The position numbers and the translations under genes were made by a program. Positions 22,219 to 32,293 of a DNA stretch of 64,000 bases are shown in pieces (the stretch's first letter is position 1; each line of letters starts with the position of its first letter). The stretch comes from an uncultured Flavobacteriaceae bacterium (GTDB lineage Bacteria; Bacteroidota; Bacteroidia; Flavobacteriales; Flavobacteriaceae): the NCBI GenBank assembly GCA_913043275.1, contig CAJWLL010000009.1, positions 1-64,000 of the forward strand, in the 5' to 3' direction. The notes beneath the pieces are model-generated. The model was not told the origin of the DNA. It did not search any database and was given only the letters and a program-made list of their open reading frames with translations.

Positions 22219-23091
22219 TTATGATTTAACCGCTTTAAGCATTCTCTTTTTTCCAAAAATATCATTTCTCACTTCAATATCCCTAAAACTTCTCGATTTA
22301 ATGAAAGTCAATAAATCTTCTTCAAATTTTGGATTGATCTCCAAGTATAAACATCCATTGCTGCCTAGACTGGAATTGGCCAAAAGAATTATTTTTTTAT
22401 AAAAATAAAGAGGTTCGTTATCAGGTGTAAAAAGGGCCAAATGGGGTTCATAATCCAACACATTGGGTAGCATCTCCTTTTTTTCGTCGGGCTCAATATA
22501 TGGTGGATTGGAAATCATAACATTTAAAGTTTTGTCCCAAACCTTCAGTATCCTCATGTCTTGGTGTATAAAGTCTATTTCTACATTGTGATGTAGCGCA
22601 TTTTTTTGAGCCACACCAAGTGCAGCCTTAGAAACTTCCAATGCCTTAATATTGAATTTACTTTGCTCTATTGCTAAACTAATGGCAATACAACCACTGC
22701 CTGTTCCCAATTCCAATACGTTGTAATGATCCTCAGCATCTTTAAAATCTCTCAGAACCCATTTGACCAAATCCTCGGTCTCTCGACGTGGAATCAATAC
22801 ATGCTCGTCAACATAAAATGTTCTGCCATAAAAATGAGACTCATTAATAATATATTGTATAGGCCTGAACTTCATTAACCCCTCTAAGGCAAGGGATAAT
22901 TTTTGTAATTCATCTTTTTTGAGGTGATACTCGGGATTCAATATTGAAAAAGTAGGGGGCCATTTAAAATAAAAATCCGTTAAGCGGCGATAGAAAGCGA
23001 TGATCTCAGATTTTGGATAATAATCTGTCAATGAAGAGTTAAAATGATTTCTAAATTCATTTAAAAGCATGTATAAAATTAACACAATCAT
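22219..23091 (-). CDS. prmC: Release factor glutamine methyltransferase
   Basis: VLELGTGSGCIAISLA; SNPPYIEPDE; probable start at MLLNEF. Confidence 0.95.
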   Translation of the reverse strand: MIVLILYMLLNEFRNHFNSSLTDYYPKSEIIAFYRRLTDFYFKWPPTFSILNPEYHLKKDELQKLSLALEGLMKFRPIQYIINESHFYGRTFYVDEHVLIPRRETEDLVKWVLRDFKDAEDHYNVLELGTGSGCIAISLAIEQSKFNIKALEVSKAALGVAQKNALHHNVEIDFIHQDMRILKVWDKTLNVMISNPPYIEPDEKKEMLPNVLDYEPHLALFTPDNEPLYFYKKIILLANSSLGSNGCLYLEINPKFEEDLLTFIKSRSFRDIEVRNDIFGKKRMLKAVKS

Positions 23092-23133
23092 TTTTGATTA
23101 AATTTGAACTTATCTAATAATTTACATCAAAAA

Positions 23134-24168
23134 ATGAATGATGACTTCTATATGAAACGCTGTCTTGTACTGGCCAAAAAGGGGTTGGGATATACCTACC
23201 CAAATCCACTTGTGGGTTGCGTAATCGTTCATAAGAGTAAAATCATAGCAGAAGGCTGGCACAAAAAGGCCGGCAGTAACCATGCTGAAAGAGAGGCCAT
23301 TCTGAAAGTAAAAGACAAATCCCTACTTTCTAATAGCACCCTGTATGTAAACCTAGAACCCTGTGATCATTTTGGTAAAACCCCTCCCTGCACAGATTTG
23401 ATCCTAGAAATGAAAATTCCTAGTGTAATTATTGGATGCTTGGATGAAAACAAAATAGTTTTGGGTAAAGGCATAGAAAAACTTAAATTAAATGGTTGTA
23501 AGGTCAAGATTGGAATTTTAAAATCGAAATGTCTAAATCTTAATCGTCGTTTTTTTACATTCCATCAAAAAAAACGTCCCTATGTCATATTAAAATGGGC
23601 TGAAACTAGTGATGGGTTTATAGCACCAAAAGAATCCGATCAGGGATACTGGCTAACTGATCCCCTATCAAGACAACGCGTTCACCAATGGAGAAGTCAA
23701 GAACAATCTATTATGGTCGGGGTGAAAACAGTATTGAATGACAATCCAAAATTAAATACACGCCTGTGGAAAGGGAAAAATCCTTTAGCATTGGTAATTG
23801 ATACCCAGCAAAAATTATCCAATTCCAAAAGGGATTATAATTTATTTAAGAGGAAATTTATTACAATAAGAAATCAAAATAAAGAAGAAAATAGAGAACA
23901 AAACCCAATTAAAACCAAAGAAATTTTAGATCAATTATACGACAGAAGTTTACAATCTGTAATCATTGAGGGGGGGGGAGAAACCCTTCAATCTTTTATA
24001 GATACCGATCTTTGGGATGAAGCACGAATTTTTGTAACAAAACAAAAAATTAGTGATGGTTTGAAAGGACCAAAAATTAAAAGAGAATCGGTTTATGGCT
24101 ATTCAAAAATAAAAGAGGACACACTAATCACAATTTATAAAGATTCAATTATCTCCAACAAAGATTGA
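23134..24168 (+). CDS. ribD: Bifunctional riboflavin deaminase/reductase
   Basis: HAEREAI, EPCDHFGKTPPCTD zinc site and C-terminal reductase domain. ORF track starts at 23104; ATG at 23134 (MNDDFYMKRCL) fits homologs and the TAAATTTG element at 23099-23106. Confidence 0.93.
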   Translation: MNDDFYMKRCLVLAKKGLGYTYPNPLVGCVIVHKSKIIAEGWHKKAGSNHAEREAILKVKDKSLLSNSTLYVNLEPCDHFGKTPPCTDLILEMKIPSVIIGCLDENKIVLGKGIEKLKLNGCKVKIGILKSKCLNLNRRFFTFHQKKRPYVILKWAETSDGFIAPKESDQGYWLTDPLSRQRVHQWRSQEQSIMVGVKTVLNDNPKLNTRLWKGKNPLALVIDTQQKLSNSKRDYNLFKRKFITIRNQNKEENREQNPIKTKEILDQLYDRSLQSVIIEGGGETLQSFIDTDLWDEARIFVTKQKISDGLKGPKIKRESVYGYSKIKEDTLITIYKDSIISNKD

Positions 24169-24539
24169 GGACATCTTACAGGCCTTTTTGTCTTAACTTT
24201 TAAAAAAGCTAAGGTGGTAGAACCATTGGCTAATTCTTTTTCAATCTCATTTAAGATGGAGTAATAAATTTTAATCGTAGATTGCGGTATGTCATGTATA
24301 GTTAATTCTATCTTTAGTGAGTTGTCAAAATATGCAGGAGATATAAAATTTATTTTGGCTGAAACTACTGGCATTACAATACCTTGTAGCTCCATATCTG
24401 CATATGAAAAACCTATTCTACTGAGCCATTCAATTCTGGCCATTTCAAAATAATTCAGGTAATTACTATGATGAACAAATCCCATTTGATCAGTTTCTTT
24501 ATACCTGGTTTTGAAAGATTGTGTAGTATAAATTATCAA
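24135..24539 (-). CDS. Acyl-CoA thioesterase, 4HBT hotdog family
   Basis: RYKETDQMGFVHHSNYLNYFEMARIEWL. Confidence 0.92.
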   Translation of the reverse strand: MIIYTTQSFKTRYKETDQMGFVHHSNYLNYFEMARIEWLSRIGFSYADMELQGIVMPVVSAKINFISPAYFDNSLKIELTIHDIPQSTIKIYYSILNEIEKELANGSTTLAFLKVKTKRPVRCPQSLLEIIESL

Positions 24540-24614
24540 AAAACAAATATTTTAGTAAAAAATTCGTAGTCAATTAACGATTTATAATTTCAAAAAAAAT
24601 TATTTAATAATCAA

Positions 24615-24637
24615 CTAAAAAAAAACTTTTTTTTTAG
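24615..24637. repeat. Perfect palindrome CTA9-C-T9AG upstream of dnaA
   Basis: ctaaaaaaaaactttttttttag read directly. Confidence 0.9.
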
Positions 24638-24724
24638 ATTTTTATTTTAATATTTGTAAACTAATGATAAGTTCGATGCCCCACATGATTTCGAAACTCA
24701 AAAACCATCATTTTTAAAACCTTA

Positions 24725-26152
24725 ATGGAGGCATCTGCTGAAAAAACTTGGAACAATTGCTTGATTTTTATCAAGGACAATATTCAACAACAAGCTTTTA
24801 AAACTTGGTTTGAACCCATTATCCCACTAAAAATTACTGAAAACTCACTCAGCGTTCAGGTCCCGAGTAAATTCTTTTATGAGTGGTTAGAAGAGCATTA
24901 TGTTAAAATTTTAAAAGTAGCACTGACCCGTGAATTGGGAGATGATGCTCGATTGATTTACATCATCAAAATGGAAAACACATTTGGGAACAAAACACCT
25001 TTCACAGAAAGTATCCCAAGTAGTAATCAATCCGGAGTCAACGCTCAACAAGTTGATGCTCCCCTTCAGACCTTTTCGAGTGAACTTAAAAATCCTTTTG
25101 TAATTCCAGGAATCAGAAATCTTCAAATAGAATCCCAACTCAACCCCAATTATAATTTTGAAAATTTCTTAGAAGGCGATTCCAATAGATTAGCTAGATC
25201 TGCGGGAATGGCAGTCTCCAAAAAACCAGGAGGAACATCCTTCAACCCGTTAATGGTTTTTGGTGGCGTTGGTCTTGGCAAAACACACCTCGCTCATGCC
25301 ATAGGTGTTGATATCAAAAATAAATACCCCGACAAAACAGTACTCTATATATCTGCCGAAAAATTTACACAGCAGTACATAGAATCTGTCAAGAAGAACA
25401 CGCGCAATGATTTTATCCACTTTTACCAAGTGATCGACATCCTCATAATCGACGATGTTCAGTTTTTCTCTGGGAAGTCTGGAACTCAAGACGTTTTTTT
25501 TCATATTTTTAATCATTTACACCAAAATGGGAAACAGGTCATTATCACTTCCGATAAAGCACCTGTCGATATGCAAGATATCGAACAGCGTTTGCTCTCA
25601 AGATTCAAATGGGGGCTTTCCGCTGAACTGCAAACACCTGATTTAGAAACTAGAATTTCTATCCTTAAAAATAAATTATTCAGGGACGGAGTAACCATTG
25701 GTGAAAACATCATAGAATTCGTCGCGAAAAACATTAAGACGAATGTAAGAGAGTTGGAGGGAGCTATTATTTCATTGATCGCTCAATCCTCTTTTAACAG
25801 GGTTGAGATTGACTTAGAATTAGCCAAAGAAATTGTCAATAAATTTGTCAAAAACACCAAACGAGAAGTATCCATTGACTATATCCAAAAAGTAGTTTCG
25901 GAATACTTTCAAATGGATGTTGCCACTTTACAGTCCAAAACAAGAAAGAGGCACATTGTTCAAGCCCGTCAGCTAGCGATGTATTTTGCCAAAAAATTCA
26001 CCAAAGCTTCACTTGCAAGCATTGGAACACAAATCGGCAAAAGAGATCATGCTACCGTCTTACACGCCTGTAAAACAGTAGATAATCTCAGCTTTACAGA
26101 TAAACAATTTAGGAAATACGTAGAGGATCTAAACCAAAAACTTTCTCTTTAA
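24725..26152 (+). CDS. dnaA: Chromosomal replication initiator DnaA
   Basis: GGVGLGKTHLAHAIG; LLSRFKWGL; C-terminal KRDHATVLHACKTV. Confidence 0.99.
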   Translation: MEASAEKTWNNCLIFIKDNIQQQAFKTWFEPIIPLKITENSLSVQVPSKFFYEWLEEHYVKILKVALTRELGDDARLIYIIKMENTFGNKTPFTESIPSSNQSGVNAQQVDAPLQTFSSELKNPFVIPGIRNLQIESQLNPNYNFENFLEGDSNRLARSAGMAVSKKPGGTSFNPLMVFGGVGLGKTHLAHAIGVDIKNKYPDKTVLYISAEKFTQQYIESVKKNTRNDFIHFYQVIDILIIDDVQFFSGKSGTQDVFFHIFNHLHQNGKQVIITSDKAPVDMQDIEQRLLSRFKWGLSAELQTPDLETRISILKNKLFRDGVTIGENIIEFVAKNIKTNVRELEGAIISLIAQSSFNRVEIDLELAKEIVNKFVKNTKREVSIDYIQKVVSEYFQMDVATLQSKTRKRHIVQARQLAMYFAKKFTKASLASIGTQIGKRDHATVLHACKTVDNLSFTDKQFRKYVEDLNQKLSL

Positions 26153-26391
26153 TGCCTTAAAAGTGAAAAACATCAGTTTTTAAAGGTTTGCTTAGGAAAA
26201 ACTTGTCGATCTCATATAGCTTAACTTGTTTAATAAACAAATTATTCAAGCTCTTAATCGTGAGAAAAAAGCGAATTTATTTATAGAAATTATGAAACTG
26301 ATTTTTATTATGGAAAATAAAATATTTCAAAAAAAATCATCGCATATATAAAACCCCTTATAAATTAAGCGAAAAACTCCAAAAAAAAATC

Positions 26392-27102
26392 ATGAACTCT
26401 ACTTTGTATCTTATTCCCAGTCCATTAGGTGAGGAGTTTAATTCGAATGATTTTTCAAAAAAGATAAAATCTACAATAGAAAAACTGGATTACTTCATTG
26501 TAGAAAATGAAAAAGAAGCAAGAAAATTCATCAAAAAAATATCACCCGAAAAAAAACAATCCAAAATAAAGCTTTTCCCACTTAATAAACACACCAAAGT
26601 AGAAGCAGTAGAAACCTATTTAAACCCATGTTTGGAGGGCAATGATATGGGATTGGTTTCAGATGCAGGATGTCCGGGAATTGCCGACCCAGGTTCAGAA
26701 ATTATCCGAAAGGCATTTCCAATGAAGATCAGGATAAAACCATTAGCTGGTCCTTCCTCCATCCTTTTGGCCATGATGAGTTCAGGATTAAACGGTCAAA
26801 ACTTCGCCTTCAATGGCTATATTCCTATAGAAAAAAAAGAACGTGAAAAAGTTATAAAAAATCTAGAAACTAGATCTAAAAAATGGAGTCAAAGTCAAAT
26901 CTTTATAGAAACCCCATACCGAAATGAAAAGCTATTGGAAGATCTAAAACGGTTACTTGATAAAGAAACTAAACTTTGTATTGCATACGACCTTAACCAA
27001 AGCGGTGAGTTTATCAAAACTATGAGTGTGGGCCTTTGGAAAAAAACAAAAATCTTTTTTCATAAAAAACCGGCAATTTTTATAATTCACAAATTGGACT
27101 AG
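26392..27102 (+). CDS. SAM-dependent methyltransferase, tetrapyrrole methylase/RsmI-like family
   Basis: LIPSPLGE; LVSDAGCPGIADPGSEIIRKA; PLAGPSSILLAMMSSGLNGQNFAFNGYIP. Confidence 0.88.
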   Translation: MNSTLYLIPSPLGEEFNSNDFSKKIKSTIEKLDYFIVENEKEARKFIKKISPEKKQSKIKLFPLNKHTKVEAVETYLNPCLEGNDMGLVSDAGCPGIADPGSEIIRKAFPMKIRIKPLAGPSSILLAMMSSGLNGQNFAFNGYIPIEKKEREKVIKNLETRSKKWSQSQIFIETPYRNEKLLEDLKRLLDKETKLCIAYDLNQSGEFIKTMSVGLWKKTKIFFHKKPAIFIIHKLD

Positions 27103-28142
27103 CGATAAACGCGATTCCGATCAAGCCAGTTCGTGTAGATTTTTTTATTCTTATTGTGTTCCATCGCATTTTTGGAAAATAAGTGATATCCTGGATTTTT
27201 AGGATTAGCCACAAAATACAAATAGCGATGCTGTTCTGCATTCAAAACCGCGTTGATCGATGAGATATCGGGCATTGTAATTGGAGACGGAGGTAAACCT
27301 TTGTAACGATAGGTATTGTATGGAGAGTTGATTTTTAAATCTTGATAAAGTACCCTTTTGATGATTGTATCAAAATTATTAAGCTGGAGCTTCATGGCAT
27401 AAATAACAGTCGGGTCAGCCTGTAATTTCATTTTTCTTTTCAATCGATTTAGATAAACCCCCGCAACACGTGGACGCTCATCTACCTTTTGGGTTTCCTT
27501 CTGGACTATAGCCGCCAGGCTTATCACTTCTAATGGGGTCAACCCCAACTCTGTCGCCTTCTTTTTTTTGTTTTCAGACCAAAAATTTTGGTATGATATC
27601 CACATTTTGTCTCTAAAATTTTCAGCACTGGTATTCCAGAAAAAATCATAACTATCAGGCAAAAATATCCCCAATATATTTTCAATGGAAAATCCTTTTG
27701 CGAGTAAAAACTTAGGATCCAAAAAAGCTTTCAATAAGGAAACACTATCTGGTTCGATTTGTTTCGCTATCCTCCCAGCCAAATTTTCCAAACGTTCTTG
27801 ATTGTTAAAGGTTACACGAACTGTTAGACTTTTTCTACGGAGCGCATTAATGATTTCGTTGTTATTGCTACCCTTTTCAAGTACATATTTTCCCGATTTT
27901 ACTCGTGATGTATAGCCCTTCTTTTGAGCGGCCAAACTAAAATCAGAAATAGATTTCAAAAGCGGAGTCAAGGCTGATCTGACCTTTAGAAATTCATCTC
28001 CTTCATTAATGTAAACATAAACTTTTTTCTCTTCAAAAACCGTATTATCTAAAAAAAAGGTTTTACTGAATAAATAAACAAAATACAGGCAAATAGCCAA
28101 TCCCATTATGAGGATGAATTTAAGTATGATATTTCGATACAT
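27099..28142 (-). CDS. mltG: Endolytic transglycosylase MltG
   Basis: LAAIVQKET; VYLNRL..KLQADPTVIYA; SPYNTYRYKGLPPSPI. Confidence 0.96.
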   Translation of the reverse strand: MYRNIILKFILIMGLAICLYFVYLFSKTFFLDNTVFEEKKVYVYINEGDEFLKVRSALTPLLKSISDFSLAAQKKGYTSRVKSGKYVLEKGSNNNEIINALRRKSLTVRVTFNNQERLENLAGRIAKQIEPDSVSLLKAFLDPKFLLAKGFSIENILGIFLPDSYDFFWNTSAENFRDKMWISYQNFWSENKKKKATELGLTPLEVISLAAIVQKETQKVDERPRVAGVYLNRLKRKMKLQADPTVIYAMKLQLNNFDTIIKRVLYQDLKINSPYNTYRYKGLPPSPITMPDISSINAVLNAEQHRYLYFVANPKNPGYHLFSKNAMEHNKNKKIYTNWLDRNRVYR

Positions 28143-28663
28143 TATTCAATCATTTTTTGATAAATGTTCTCGTTGTGATACTCTCCCTCGTAAAAATTCC
28201 AATCCTTCTTTTTTCCAGCAAAACTATATCCTTGGCGCTCAAAAAGCTTAATGCTTATTTTATTTTCCTCTGCAATGTTAACGTATAGTTGATGTAATTG
28301 TAAATACTTTTGGGCATATATCCTGATCAAATCAAGTGCTCCTCCTCCATACCCCTTGCTCTGGTCTTGATTTCGTATCAACAACCCCACTCCTGCCCTA
28401 CGGTGCAAGGGTTCGTAATTAAATAAATCGATAAAGCCAACAGCCGTGTGATCTATTCTACTAATGGTAAACTTAATTTGACGGGTTTCAAAAATATCTT
28501 TATGTGCGTTGGCAATATAGTTTTGAAGTAAATCTCTAGAATAGGGCTGCAAACGATTAGAATACTTCCATAAACCTACATCATTCTCCAAATCAAATAA
28601 CAGATCAATATCTTCGGGCTCTATAGCCCTTAGGCTTACTATTTCATTTTGAAGTTGAATCAT
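28142..28663 (-). CDS. GNAT-family N-acetyltransferase (RimJ/RimL-like)
   Basis: VGFIDLFNYEPLHRRAGVGLLI..QSKGYGGGAL; KLFERQGYSFAG. Confidence 0.9.
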   Translation of the reverse strand: MIQLQNEIVSLRAIEPEDIDLLFDLENDVGLWKYSNRLQPYSRDLLQNYIANAHKDIFETRQIKFTISRIDHTAVGFIDLFNYEPLHRRAGVGLLIRNQDQSKGYGGGALDLIRIYAQKYLQLHQLYVNIAEENKISIKLFERQGYSFAGKKKDWNFYEGEYHNENIYQKMIE

Positions 28664-29445
28664 TCTGTTTTGAAGTTACCAGAAAAAACAAAGGAAGCAG
28701 GACCGATCAATTGAATGTTTTTGTATTTACCCAAATCGTGAGTAAATGTAACTTGTAAACGCCCACCCAAAGTATTTATATTAACAATATTTGAAGAAGT
28801 TAACCCTGAAAAATGAATCGCAATAGCTGCGGCAACTGCTCCAGTTCCGCAGGCCAAAGTTTCATTTTCTACCCCTCTTTCATAGGTTCTAATGTTTAAT
28901 TCCTTCTGATTTATTTTTTCTACAAAATTGGCATTAGACCCTGCCTTGAAGTAAGGAGCACCATATCGAATAGCAGCCCCTTGCTCTAAGACATTTACAG
29001 CCGAAACATCCTTTACAAACTCAATATGATGGGGGGAACCGGTATCAATAAAAATACCGGACCCCCTTCTTTCAATTTCAAGCACATTTGAAATCTCAAC
29101 ACAAATTAGAGAATCAGAGGTAAAAGCTGCTTTGTGTTTACCAACTGATGTCTCAAATATCCCTTGATTACCTACAATTTGATGTTTTTTGGCAAAGGCA
29201 AATACGCACCTACTGCCATTACCACAAAGAGTGCTGGGATTACCATCTGAATTGAAATAAAGCATTTTAAAATCCGATTCCTCTGAATCCCTTAACAGGA
29301 TAAACCCATCGGCACCTATACCAAAATTACGATCACAAAGTTTTTTGATCATACTGATTTCTTTTTCCGGAAAATTTTCATTCCGATCATCGACGATTAT
29401 AAAATCGTTTCCAACTCCTTGATATTTGTCAAATTGAAAATTCAT
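28660..29445 (-). CDS. dapF: Diaminopimelate epimerase
   Basis: KYQGVGNDFIIVDD; MLYFNSDGNPSTLCGNGSRC; ETLACGTGAVA. Confidence 0.97.
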   Translation of the reverse strand: MNFQFDKYQGVGNDFIIVDDRNENFPEKEISMIKKLCDRNFGIGADGFILLRDSEESDFKMLYFNSDGNPSTLCGNGSRCVFAFAKKHQIVGNQGIFETSVGKHKAAFTSDSLICVEISNVLEIERRGSGIFIDTGSPHHIEFVKDVSAVNVLEQGAAIRYGAPYFKAGSNANFVEKINQKELNIRTYERGVENETLACGTGAVAAAIAIHFSGLTSSNIVNINTLGGRLQVTFTHDLGKYKNIQLIGPASFVFSGNFKTE

Positions 29446-29556
29446 ATATCAAATTTAGGGAAAATTTATCCGCAATTGAATCTGTTAAATAGTCGTTAAA
29501 TGAAAGATCGGTAAAGGATAGATTTTATAATTTTGTTTAAAGAATAAAAAACGAAT

Positions 29557-30939
29557 ATGAAATCTACATTAAAAACCCTTATGATTGCAGCTATAAGTTC
29601 TTTAGTTACTTTAGCTGCTCATGATTATTTTTCAGATGAAAATAGTGGAATTGTAAAAAATGAAAAGCCTAGCTTAATTCCAACTACCTACAGTTTCAAT
29701 AATAATAAAGTCGCTGCCGAAATGACCGATTTCAACCGAGCAGCCGAAAAAACAGTAAATGCTGTAGTACATGTAAAAAACACTAGCATTCAAAAAGGCA
29801 ACGTTTCCAGTTGGTTAAGACAATTTTACGGTGAAAATTTTGACGAAAAAAGAATTGGTACTGGATCGGGTGTGATCGTTTCCCCCGATGGACTAATCAT
29901 TACCAATTATCATGTAATAGAGGATGCAACCGAAATCGAAGTGACTTCTAACAAAAACAAGACTTATGTTGCAGAAATCATTGGATCGGACCCCAATACC
30001 GATTTAGCTGTTTTAAAAATAAAAACTAATGAGTCATTGCCCTACATCCCTTTTGGGGACTCGGAGGTAGCACGAATAGGAGAGTGGGTATTGGCTGTGG
30101 GTAACCCCTTCAATCTCAACTCGACTGTTACTGCTGGTATTATCAGTGCCAAATCGAGAGACCTAAATGATAGAGATAGTAAAAACCAATCCTTTATTCA
30201 AACAGATGCCGCTGTCAATATGGGAAATAGTGGAGGTGCTTTAGTAAATACAGACGGAGAGTTAATAGGAATTAACACTGCCATATCTTCCATTACAGGT
30301 GGCTTTGTAGGATACTCTTTTGCAGTACCTAGTAATATTGTTAGAAAAGTTTTCGAGGATTTATTAGAGTTCGGAAATGTTCAAAAAGGTCTACTCGGAG
30401 TTTCGGGTAGTGCCCTTAATGCTGAATTGGCAGAAAAATTTGAAATCAATGAAACACAAGGTTTTTTAATTGGAGAAGTGATTGAAGGAATGGGAGCTTC
30501 AGAAGCTGGTTTGCAAAGTGGGGATATAATTAAAAAGGTTGACGATGTCAAAATCAACAGCTTCTCAGATTTGACTGGTTATCTCTCCACCAAAAGACCA
30601 GGTGAAAAAGTTGAGGTAACTTATAGCAGAGAGGATTACAAAAAGAAAATAACCGTAATCTTGAAGAAAACCAATTCTACCGAATTTTTGGGCATGTATC
30701 TAACAAATATCAATTCCGAACAAAAGGAATACTTCAAGCTTAGTCACGGGGTCATCATAAAAGAATTGGGAAACCAACGCCTCTATCGTTATGGTATTGA
30801 TGAAGGGTTTATTCTATTAGAAATAAACAATGAAGAAATTAAAGATGTATCAGATGTTGATGCCGTTGATTTTAATAATCTTTCCAGTATTTTATTCTTA
30901 AAACCCAATGGAGAAAGAGAAAGAATTATTTTTAAATAA
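29557..30939 (+). CDS. HtrA/Deg-family periplasmic serine protease with PDZ domain
   Basis: GVIVSPDGLIITNYHVIE; SDPNTDLAVLKI; NMGNSGGALVN; C-terminal PDZ. Confidence 0.96.
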   Translation: MKSTLKTLMIAAISSLVTLAAHDYFSDENSGIVKNEKPSLIPTTYSFNNNKVAAEMTDFNRAAEKTVNAVVHVKNTSIQKGNVSSWLRQFYGENFDEKRIGTGSGVIVSPDGLIITNYHVIEDATEIEVTSNKNKTYVAEIIGSDPNTDLAVLKIKTNESLPYIPFGDSEVARIGEWVLAVGNPFNLNSTVTAGIISAKSRDLNDRDSKNQSFIQTDAAVNMGNSGGALVNTDGELIGINTAISSITGGFVGYSFAVPSNIVRKVFEDLLEFGNVQKGLLGVSGSALNAELAEKFEINETQGFLIGEVIEGMGASEAGLQSGDIIKKVDDVKINSFSDLTGYLSTKRPGEKVEVTYSREDYKKKITVILKKTNSTEFLGMYLTNINSEQKEYFKLSHGVIIKELGNQRLYRYGIDEGFILLEINNEEIKDVSDVDAVDFNNLSSILFLKPNGERERIIFK

Positions 30940-30956
30940 AACAATAACTTTCGAAC

Positions 30957-30990
30957 ACAAAAGAGCTGTCTAAAAAGACAGCTCTTTTGT
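30957..30990 (+). terminator. Intrinsic terminator after the htrA-like gene: 14-bp perfect stem, 6-nt loop
   Basis: ACAAAAGAGCTGTC-taaaaa-GACAGCTCTTTTGT. Confidence 0.9.
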
Positions 30991-31044
30991 TCAAATAACT
31001 TATTGAAATTATAATTAAATTTTTTAATTTAATTTTTGCATTCC

Positions 31045-31728
31045 ATGCAGATAGATATAGTTACTCTTTTTCCAGAATTACTCAGCAGTCCATTTAAAGC
31101 ATCGATCCTTAAACGTGCGATCAAAGCGAAAAAAGTGATAGTAAATTTTCATTTGATTAGAGATTATGCAGAAAATAAACAAAAAAAAGTAGACGATTAT
31201 CCTTTTGGAGGCGGTGCGGGAATGGTCATGAAAATTGAACCAATATACCGTTGCATCAGTCAGCTCAAAAAAGAAAAGACATACGACGAAATCATCTATC
31301 TTACCCCAGATGGTGAACAACTCAATCAAAGTATTTCCAATACCCTTTCAACCAAAAAAAACATTATCATTCTCTGTGGACATTATAAAGGTGTAGACCA
31401 AAGGGTTAGAGACCATTTAATTACCAGAGAAATATCTATTGGTGATTTTGTGCTTTCCGGCGGGGAATTGGCTGCAGCAGTATTGTGTGACAGTATAATT
31501 CGACTCATCCCTGGTGTATTAGGAGACGAGTCTTCTGCCCTAACCGACAGTTATCAAGACGGTCTTTTAGCCCCCCCAATTTATACTCGTCCCGCTATAT
31601 ATAAAGGTTGGAAAGTTCCCAAGATACTTACCTCAGGAAATACCCCCGAAATAGAAAAGTGGAGGGAAAAACAAGCCCTTGAAAAAACAAAAAACACAAG
31701 ACCCGACTTGATGAACAATCAGAATTGA
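31045..31728 (+). CDS. trmD: tRNA (guanine-N1)-methyltransferase
   Basis: [43 protein letters not shown] track starts at 31036 (TTG); ATG at 31045 preferred. Confidence 0.97.
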   Translation: MQIDIVTLFPELLSSPFKASILKRAIKAKKVIVNFHLIRDYAENKQKKVDDYPFGGGAGMVMKIEPIYRCISQLKKEKTYDEIIYLTPDGEQLNQSISNTLSTKKNIIILCGHYKGVDQRVRDHLITREISIGDFVLSGGELAAAVLCDSIIRLIPGVLGDESSALTDSYQDGLLAPPIYTRPAIYKGWKVPKILTSGNTPEIEKWREKQALEKTKNTRPDLMNNQN

Positions 31729-31779
31729 TTTTTTTAACCCTAAACAACAAATGGGAGTTGTTTAAGTCAAAAATAGTTA

Positions 31780-31787
31780 TAAATTTG
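31780..31787 (+). promoter_or_regulatory. -7-like element TAAATTTG upstream of rplS, with TTG 19 nt upstream (31758-31760)
   Basis: Matches TANNTTTG with appropriate spacing. Confidence 0.45.
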
Positions 31788-31840
31788 CACCCAATAAATT
31801 AGAGTCCTTAAGTACAATAGTATTGATCAACACTAATTCA

Positions 31841-32185
31841 ATGGAATCACTCGTTAATTTTGTTCAAGATAAATTTATCCAGAAAAAAAACTTTCCAGAG
31901 TTTTCTGCTGGAGATACAATCACCGTTTATTATGAAATTCGTGAAGGGGATAAATCAAGAACTCAGTTTTTTAAAGGGGTGATTATCCAAATCAAAGGTC
32001 AAGGACTTTCCAAGTCTTTTACCATACGAAAAATGTCTGGAACTGTTGGTGTAGAAAGGGTTTTCCCTCTCAATTTACCTACTATTCAAAAAATTGAAAT
32101 CAATAAAAAAGGCAAAGTTAGACGATCGAAGATTTATTACTTTAAAAAATTACGAGGTAAAAAAGCCAGAATCAAAGAGCAATAA
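31841..32185 (+). CDS. rplS: 50S ribosomal protein L19
   Basis: FSAGDTITVYYEIREGDKSRTQFFKGVII; GTVGVERVFPLNLPTIQKIEI. ORF track starts at 31823; MESLVNF at 31841 preferred. Confidence 0.96.
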   Translation: MESLVNFVQDKFIQKKNFPEFSAGDTITVYYEIREGDKSRTQFFKGVIIQIKGQGLSKSFTIRKMSGTVGVERVFPLNLPTIQKIEINKKGKVRRSKIYYFKKLRGKKARIKEQ

Positions 32186-32192
32186 AATAATC

Positions 32193-32216
32193 AAACCGCA
32201 TAACAGCGGTTTTTTT
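32193..32216 (+). terminator. Intrinsic terminator after rplS
   Basis: AAACCGC-ataaca-GCGGTTT followed by T tract. Confidence 0.85.
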
Positions 32217-32263
32217 GTATTACAAAACCAAAGATCGGTTACCAAACTGTGGTGCTCCTTCAT

Positions 32264-32271
32264 TATATTTG
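32264..32271 (+). promoter_or_regulatory. -7-like element TATATTTG upstream of icd
   Basis: Matches TANNTTTG; no clear TTTG at -33. Confidence 0.35.
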
Positions 32272-32293
32272 TCTAACATAAATAAAAATTTAA

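Noticed and set aside
25410-25422. TTATCCACT resembling a DnaA box inside dnaA
   Set aside because: Single imperfect site within coding sequence; a similar isolated TTATCCACC occurs in menC; no cluster to support oriC.
26153-26391. 240-bp AT-rich gap after dnaA as a possible origin or ncRNA
   Set aside because: No DnaA-box cluster, stable hairpin or recognisable RNA; left unexplained.
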